A DNA stretch of 64,000 nucleotides from Aegilops tauschii subsp. strangulata (taxonomy: Eukaryota; Streptophyta; Magnoliopsida; Poales; Poaceae), in the NCBI RefSeq assembly GCF_002575655.3, contig NC_053040.3:225446628-225510627 (forward strand), given 5' to 3'. Below, piece by piece: positions 44,801 to 53,800 of this stretch. The notes under the pieces are model-generated. The model ran no database searches. It saw nothing but the letters and a program-made list of their open reading frames with translations, and was not told the DNA's origin. Both the position numbers and the translations under genes were made by a program. Positions within the stretch are counted from its first letter, which is position 1. Every line of letters begins with the position of its first letter.

Positions 44801-47800
44801 ATATCTCAGGTACTCCCATAAATGGTGAGACCACCAATATTATTAATACCGTAAAACCGGAGGAGTACACATGGTACACTTTCCAGAACGTTCCAGACTC
44901 CGAAAAGGAATAGGTATGTGGTACGGTAAGTAAACCGACTCCAAAACCACTCTAATAGCAATTTTCTCCGTTTTGGAATATTTAAAAATTTAGGAAAATT
45001 AAAAGTAGTCTGAAAGAGACATGAGGCGACCACAAGGCCGGAGGGTGCGCCCTACCCCCCGGGGCGCGCCCACTACCTTCTGGCCACCTTGTGTGCCCTC
45101 CGGACTCCGTTTTCTTGCACAATACTTCTTTTGGTCGGTAAAAATTCATTATATAATCTCCCGACGGTTTTGACGACTGTACCACGGCATTATCCCCTAT
45201 TTTCGTTTTGAATTGTTTTCTCCCAGAGTTTCCAAGGCCAGGCATTATGTCGTCGTCCTCCTCCTCCAACCACATGGACGGCGATGCTTGGTTGATGCAA
45301 ATGGAACTTAGAAGAGAGGATGCCGAGGGAGCCACGATGGAGGAGGATAAAGGAGATTCGCTTGAGGAACATCCTCCGGCATTGGAGAGGGGTACTCTGG
45401 CGGGCATCACCGCTATTCCAAGTCCCCATCAAGCAATAGGAGCACAAACTACCATGAAGACCAAATGGTTAGAGAAGGGCTTCCCCCTAGGAGGCCCTTA
45501 CACAGGTTACATCGGAACAACTTTCATAATTTTGTTCATAATTACGGAGTGGAGAACACCGCTCGTACACATATACCCTCCAATTGGGACATATCCCGTC
45601 CAAGCGAAAGCAATGCAGGGAAGAGCTCTTGGGGGCCTTAAAATAAGCATCTTATGGAGGAAATTCAGAAGAATGCAAATATGCTCCAACGTGTGCTCCA
45701 AGAACTACAAGTTCTGAAAGGTGCATTAATGAAGCTAACGGATTCATCAACAACTCCATCGTCATCACCTCCGAAGAAAGAGACATAAATACATGGGTAT
45801 GGGAACTCCAAGCTCGGGGAGGTGCCGCGGTATCGTATCACCATCACATCTTTATCTTTATTGGTTTTTATCTTACTACGATCCTTTTGGTTATATCTTG
45901 ATCTAGTAGAATAAGGTTTTAATATGATCTAGCTTTGAGTTTTGTTTCGATCTCTATCGATGTAATCGAGTCCGTGAGTTATATATAATAAAGAGTAGTT
46001 TTGAGTTGAGGGCTTTGTTATCTTGCTATGATCTTGAGGGAATTAAATAAAAGAAAGAACAAAAAGAAATAAAAAGATCATATATTGATTTTATGGAGAG
46101 TAATGACTTCACATATAAAGAGTATGATGAATAAAAGTTGTTGAGAGTTGACAAACATAGTTTTGGTCATTGTTGCAATTAATAGGAAGTAATAAAGAAA
46201 GAGAGGCTTCACATATAAATATACTATCTTGGACATCTTTTGTAATTGTGAGCAGTCATTAAAATATGACATGCTAAAACATTGATGTTCGACAAGGAAG
46301 ACAACACAATGGTTTATGTTTTCTTACATCCGAATAGAAGTTATATTGTTATGGATTCTCCAACATGTTAAGCTTGCTTTTCCCTCTCATGCTAGCCAAA
46401 TTCTTTGCACCAAGTAGAGATACTACTTGGGCTTCCAAAGATCCCTTAGACAAGTTTTTCCATGAGAGTCCACCATACCTACCTATGGATTGAGTAAGAT
46501 CCTTCAAGTAAGTTGTCATCGGTGCACTACTACGGAAAAGCCTATACACAGAATCTTACCAGCAGCGTGGTACAAAAAGAGGCGCTACTGCTAATTTTCA
46601 GTAGCGCGGGTACAAAACAAGCGCTACTGCTACTCAGTTAGCAGTAGCGCGTCCAAGTGGAACCGCACTGCTACTAAAATCAATCAACAGTACCCACCAA
46701 CCTAGGTTTAGCAGCAGCGCGCTGCTGCGACCCGCACTACTGCTAAAGTATTAGTGGTAGCGCGCTTTTCTTGGTCACTACTGCTAATTTTGAAACTGGC
46801 CACATGGCGGGCCCCGCTTAGCAGTAGCGGGTGTGCAGGAAGCGCGCTGCTACTATGTTCTTAGCAGTAGCGCGCTTTATGACCCGCGCTACTGCTAAGA
46901 CGCAGCATAATACCACCCTTTTCCCTCCCCCTCTCCCTCCCCCATCCTCTCTTCCTCACTTTCCCCTACCTCCCACCTCCTCTCTCCCTCACTTTGCTTC
47001 TTCCTCAATACTTCTCCCCCCATTACTCTCCCTCTTCTACCTACCTTTCTCTCTCTTTATTACTCCTAGCTAACTACACCACCTCCATTAATGCATCTCC
47101 TTTCTCTTTTTCCTTCCCCCTCCACTAGTTGAAGTTGTCTCCTCCCAAATTAGCTAGCTAGGTAGATGTAGCATTTAGTGAAGTGACCTATGTGCCCCTA
47201 ACTAGATCTAGCTTTGTCAAGAAGAGCTTTGTCCACTTTTGATCTCCCTACTACATCATCATCTCCACCGTGTGTTCGATCTCAAGATAGGTGATTAAAA
47301 ATTCATGCTTTTTCAAGAATGGAAATATGTGTATGTGTGTGCGATATGGTAATTGGGCGATGTGATGGAAATTGTGTCTGTGGCATGAGTTGATGCCGAA
47401 TTGTGCTTGTGAGTTGCCTATGTTTTGCCGACATATTGATTTATTTCCGTTTCGGTGAATTCTGGGCAAATTCTAGATCTATATGTCCTATTTTTAGGGA
47501 AGGTCATGCCGAATTTTTGTATGACTTTAATGCATGCACGCATTTTTATAATCAATTTGTTTATTATTACCGTGCAGGCGTTCATGATGGTCAGTTGAAC
47601 GATGGTCGACAGGTGGTTGCGGTCGGCGGTGCAGGACATGAAAGAAAATAACCTGACAGAGGTTTTATGTCCGTGTCGAAGATGCAAAGGAATAGTTTGG
47701 CTCGACCCCTATGACGATGGTCGTGTCGAAGCGCACCTGCTCATGACTGGTTTCATGGATGGCTATACTCAGTGGATAATTGAAAATGAGGATGATGATG

Positions 47801-50800
47801 TTGAGGACACCGACGGGGCAGGCAATGACGACACGGGGCAAGACGAAGAGATGATCGATAATGGCGGCGGGGAAGAGGCTGACATGGCGGCGGAGAAGGG
47901 GCCGGACATGGCGGAGGAGAAGGGGCCAGACATGGCGACAGAGAGAACATGGACTCCACGCCGCAGAGTTCGTGGGTACTAAGGTCAATTGTGCGGGACC
48001 CTCATGTTCAAGCACTGCTTCGCAAGGAGACGAGTACTGAGAGAGCTGCTTCTAGAGAGGACGCTAAGCTGCAACAACTGGTGGTAGACTCGAACACTCC
48101 ATTGTATGATGGTTGCAATCCTGAGGTGACCCGCTTGAGCTTCACGCTCCAATTCCTCAAGACGAAGACTAAAAACAAATGGACCGACACTAGCCTCGAT
48201 GAGCATCTCAAGTACCTAAAGGATGTTCTTCCCGCGGGGAATCTATGTCCTACTATTGTGGATGAGGCCAAGAAGATCGTGTGCCCTCTTGATCTGCCAC
48301 ACGTTAGATACCATGCATGCATCAACGATTGCATAATTTATCAAAAGGAGCACGCGAAAACACAAGTTGTCCGGTGTGTAATGCTTCTCGATACAAGAAG
48401 GCCGGGAAGAAATATCCCTAGAAAGTTGTATGGTACTTACCGATCACTCCCCATCTCCAGCGGTATTTCGTAGATCCCAAGGAAGCAAATCTCATGCACT
48501 GGCACGCGGAGAGGAAGAAGCCCGACGGAGATGATCCGAAGCTGAGACACATCAAGGATGGAAGCCAATGGAGAGCGTTGAACGGCTTCTATCGGTATTT
48601 CGAATGTGATGCAAGGAACATCGTGCTTGGCGCGTGTACCAATGGCATGAATCCGTTTGGCACCCAGAACACTAACCATAGCACATGGCCCATGCTTGTA
48701 TGGATGTACAACCTCCCCCTGGTTGTGCATGAAGTCAAAGTACATTCACATGAGCATGTTGATTCAAGGGCCGAAACAACTAAGAAATAATATTAATCTG
48801 TATCTGGGGCTACTTCAAGAGGAGTTAGACATGTTATGGAAAAAACCGGCCAAGACATGGGACGCCAGCAAAGGCGAGTATTTCCACATGAGAGTCGAGC
48901 TGATCACGACGGTGCACGACTATCTCGGTTACGGATATGTCGCATGCCAGGTGTGCCATGGATATTGCGCATGCACGTGGTGCATGGATGATATGATGTC
49001 TCAGCAGCTAACGTCAAGGAAATATGGCGGGTTTGGGAAAATCATGTACATGGGGCATCGAAGATGGCTCGATCAGGACGACCCGTGGAGAAACCGTGGA
49101 GATCTATTCAATGGTCACGCTGAGCATCGAGGACCTCCATGTAAGCAGAGCGTCACCGAAATCCATGAGCTATTGAAAACTGGGAATAGTGCCCCGCACC
49201 AGGAAAGACGATGAAAAAGGCGCCGGAGCCGCTGCTGAAGGTATGGAAGACGAGGTCTGTGTTTTGGGACTTGGAGTACTCGCACAAACTCGACACACTT
49301 CATTGCCTTGATCAAATTCATATATGTAAGAATGTCCTTGAGAGCTTGCTCGCGACACTGATGAACATGTCGGATAAGACCAAGGATGGGCCGAAGGCAA
49401 GAAAAGACTTGAAAGATTTGAATATCAGGGAAGATCTGCACATGCCGCCCCGTAAAAAGACAGACGAGACAGAGACGGAAACAGAGGCGCGGGAGAAGAA
49501 GAGCAAGAAAGTAAAGGAAGAGGATTATTGCCCCCTTCTTGCTTCACCTTAAGTCAGGCTGAGATCGATCAATTATTTAAGTGCCTTACCAGAGTCAAAG
49601 TTAGTTCCGGTTACTGTGGCAAGATAGGCAGATATCTAGACACGGACAAGAAAAGATTCAGCGGGATGAAGTCCCATGACTATCATGTGATGATGACGCA
49701 GATATTACCTGTTGCTCTTAGAGGGATAATGGACAAGCACGTCCGTGACACGCTTATTGGTCTCTACAACTCTTTCGACGTCATCTCTCGAAAGTCGATC
49801 AATGTGAAGCAGCTCCGAAGGCTATAGGAAGAGATCGTTGTGGTATTGAATGAGCTTGAGATGTACTTCCCGCCCGCGTTCTTTGACGTCATGGTGCATC
49901 TGTGTGTCCATATTGTGGACGACATAATAGACCTGGGTCCGTCATTCCTGCACAACATGATGCCGTTTGAGAGGATGAATGGGATCATCAAAGGATTCAT
50001 TCGTAACATGTCCCGTCCTGATGGAAGCATCGTTTAGGGCTAGCTGACACAAGAGTGCATCTTTTTCTGCGAGAATTTTCTATATGGCGCAGACCAGCCG
50101 CCTGGTGTTGGTGTTGGTTTACCCGTTAACAAGCACGATGGGAGGCTCGAAGGAGAAGGTCATTCCAACGGTCGCAGGGAACTGCACATGGCATACTCAG
50201 ATCGACGCAACGACTTTGACAGAGCAAACTTGGTAGTGCTACAACACCTAGACGAGGTAGATCCTTTCGTGGCACTGCACAAAGAAATTATCGCAAAGAA
50301 GTATCGTGACTGCAGGACAGACGCCGAAGTTACTAGAGAGCACAACTCCACTTTCCTACATTGGTTCAAAGAGCATATTATTGCTAATCCCCCGGAGGAG
50401 GGCTCTAAGGACGGATTGCTCATATACGACGTAGCACATGGCCCCTCGCCCAACCTCGTCAGCTATCAGGCATATAATATCAACGGATACACGTTCTACA
50501 CGGAGGCCAAATATATGGATAGTGATGATCAGAACTCAGGGGTGACGATGGAATGCATGACCGGCAAGGACAGCGAGGCAACTGAGAGATTTTACGGAAG
50601 GGTCGAGGAGATCTGGGAGCTTGACTACTCTGGACTGCACAACACGACGATGTTCCGTGTCAGATGGGCTAAGAATGTCGAAAGAGAAAACCGGTATTTC
50701 ACTACCATGACTATACCCGACGCCAAGAGTGCTACCGTGAACGCTATCGCAAAAAACGAGCCATGGGTACACGCTGAGCACGTGACACAATGCTTCTTCA

Positions 50801-53800
50801 TAACCGACCCGCGCAACCATAGCCGTGTTGTCGTGAGCAGAGGCAAAAGGAACATCATTGGAATGGATGGAGTCGCCAACGAGGAAGACTACGACCAGTA
50901 CGGCAACCCAGTGAGGGAAGATGATGGTGACGATGAAGTATACATCAAAAGAAGAATCAATACTACATTACCTAAGCAAAATCGTACTCCATGAAAAAGG
51001 AAAAGTCACAATGAGGGGCTCAATTATTCTTCAACGAACAAGAAGGGAAAGAAGCTCACTCAAAAACAAAAATGTCAACGCTGAGGAACCGTATGTTATC
51101 GGTCAAATGATGTAATATATATGTTCCTATTTTGTGTACACACTTAGCCATTATGCATGGGTCCAATGATGTAATATGTATGTTCCTATTTTGTATACAT
51201 ACTTAACCGTCAAATGATGCAATATATATTGCCTTAGTTATATACATTGTATCACCTTCCCTTTGTTCACTGCTCTCGGAAAAAAGGAAAAGAAAAGTGA
51301 GAGAAAATAAAGGAAAAGAAAATAGAAGAAAACAAACAGGAAAACTGCTATAGGTACTGGTTATAGCAGTAGCGCTTTTCTGAAAAAGAGCTACAACTAG
51401 TCATGGTAGCAGTAGCGGTTTCCGTATAAAACCGCTATAGCTACCTGTAATAGCAGTAGCGGTGTGTGCATAAAAGCGCTATATTAACTTAGCTATAGCG
51501 CGTTTGTTCTAAACGCGCTACTGCTACATCCACTTTCCTATGCACAAAATCCTCACTCTCTCTACTTCATCCCGCCTCTTTTCCCCCCAAATCCCCACTC
51601 TCTCTTCCCCTGTCGCGCCACCGGAGCCCTGCTCTCGCCGCGCCCCTGCACTCGCCCCCGACCCAGGCGCTCGCCTCCGACCACGGCACCAGCCCCGACC
51701 CCGGCGCTCGCCCCCGACCCCGATGCGCCACGCCTCCCACCTCTACTTCCTCCCCTCCCAACCTCGGCTATCGTCGGGCCTGCCTCCTCGCCCCTGCACC
51801 CTCTGTAAGCCCCCCACCACTCCTCCTCTCTCTGCTAGCTAGGGTTCTTCGGTTAATTTACTTAGGTTTTAGTTAGGGCAGTAGGTTAATTAGGTTATCT
51901 ATTTAGTTAGGGCAGAGTTTAAGCAATTGTCCAAATCAACATCCCATGTAAAAGAAAATTTAGGTAGGCTGAATTTACTTTCAAATATTGTGAAGAAAAA
52001 TGGCTTCTTGCATTTTTCTTCAAGTTCTATATTTTTCTTCCTTTCATATGCAAATTTGAAGTGGACATGTGATATGTGGACATGTGATGTTTTGGACATG
52101 TCATATTTGGAATTTGGACATGTCATGTTTTGGACATGTCATATCTGGAAAATGATGATTATGTGCAGGGTAAATGATCCGAGTGGCCTATGTTACGCCG
52201 GAATGTTGATTCATTTCCGTTCCGGTGAATTCCAGGCGCTCGATATGTCCATTTTTTAGCAAAGGTCATGCCGAAATTTTCCATGAATTTTGGCATGACT
52301 TGTGCTAGATAGTAGGCATATCGAGTGTCGAGAGTTGCTGGGAAACGACATTCCGGCAAACATTGATCTTTTTTATGTCATTTCTCTTTTTTCATAGTTT
52401 TAGAATAAACGAGGAGACTTAATCATAGGAAATATGTCGAACAACGAAGAAACCGGGCCTTCTGACCAAGATGCAGACGAGATGGATTATGAGGGTGAAC
52501 AAGAGTACCTTGACTTTTTATCTGCTAAGCACAGTCAAGGTTTGCAGGTCGGCCTCAATGATGGTACTGACGCCGACATCGACACCGATGGCGCCGGCAC
52601 CGATGGTGGCGCCGAGACCGGCAGGGAAGGTACCGGTGGGGAAGATACCGGCGGGGAAGGTACCGACGCTGATGCCTCAACCGAAAAGAAGAAGCAGAGG
52701 ATACGAAAACCTAACAAACAAGGCATTGGACGACTCGTGATCACAAAGATGGCACCTGGCAAGTTTGAGCCATTAGAGCCAGAAGAACCTCGCAAGTGCT
52801 ATGGGAACCAAGTAGGATGCATCCTACGGGAATGCGCAAGCATCAACGATGATGACTTAAGGAGTAAAGAACATTTGAGGCAGTTGCTCCTAACGAAGTT
52901 GCACAAGAGATTCAAGTTCCCCGACCGGGATGATAACATAGAACAACCATGTGATGATCCGAAGATGAAAAAGATTAACAATCACGCCATGGGCATGTTC
53001 AGCAATGATTTCGCCTCCTGGAAAGGGCGGGGGAAACGTGCTATTGAGGCTGAGGAACCCCTGTCCAAGATTCTGGAGGAAAATTCGACACTTACGGAAG
53101 AGGAGTTCGAAAAGTTCAAGGACACTTGCGCTACCGAGGCAGCCAAGGGTAAGGCTGTGAAATTCAAGAGCCTTGAGCAAAGGAACACGGGGAAGCATCG
53201 CCTCGGAAGCCATGGCTACCTCAGTAAAAGGCCCAGATGGGATAACGAGTACGCGGAACGTGAAGCCGCGGGTCTCCCAGACCCCTTCGCGAAGTTCACC
53301 AACCCCTTGGAGCGTGACTTCATCAGGGCCCGCTACAAGTGGGACAAGGAAAAGAAGGTTTTTTTACACGGACCAGATCACGAGGAGATTGATTAGACTA
53401 CTGGTAATTATTCTTTTACCACCTTACATTTAGCTCCAAATCAAGTCGACTACACATTTGTAAACGGTTCACGTTCCTTCTGCAGGAGAAGCAACACCAG
53501 CTTGCAGCCGAAAGCCCTACTCCGATGAGGCCCAAGTGGGACACCCCACTCAACCAGGCTATGTCGTGTACGAAGGGAAGGTTCCGGGAGTGTACGATGA
53601 GTGGCCTGAGTGTCGGGCGCAAGTGGAGGGGGTCTCGGGCGCCAGCCATAAAGGCTTCAAAAGCAGACAAGAAGCAGAAGCTAGTTACTTGAGGTTCACG
53701 CTAGCGCGAGAGAGGACTCGTAACCGCCGCCTCATGTACTGCATAGTTCCGCTATCACTCATAGTGATAGCACTTCTCACGTACATCATTGTTTAGATGG

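Noticed and set aside
45247..45717. Envelope-like gene of the Athila element
   Set aside because: No signal peptide, no clear transmembrane anchor at the end and no Cys pattern; kept as an unknown post-pol ORF.
47753..48015. Antisense open frames over the CACTA2 transposase linker
   Set aside because: Shadow of the acidic GPDMA-type repeats on the coding strand.
53536..53796. Viroplasmin-like match as a sign of an integrated caulimovirus
   Set aside because: The domain is shared with the N-terminus of RNase H1. No other caulimovirus gene is nearby, and it lies within CACTA2 borders with a membrane tail.
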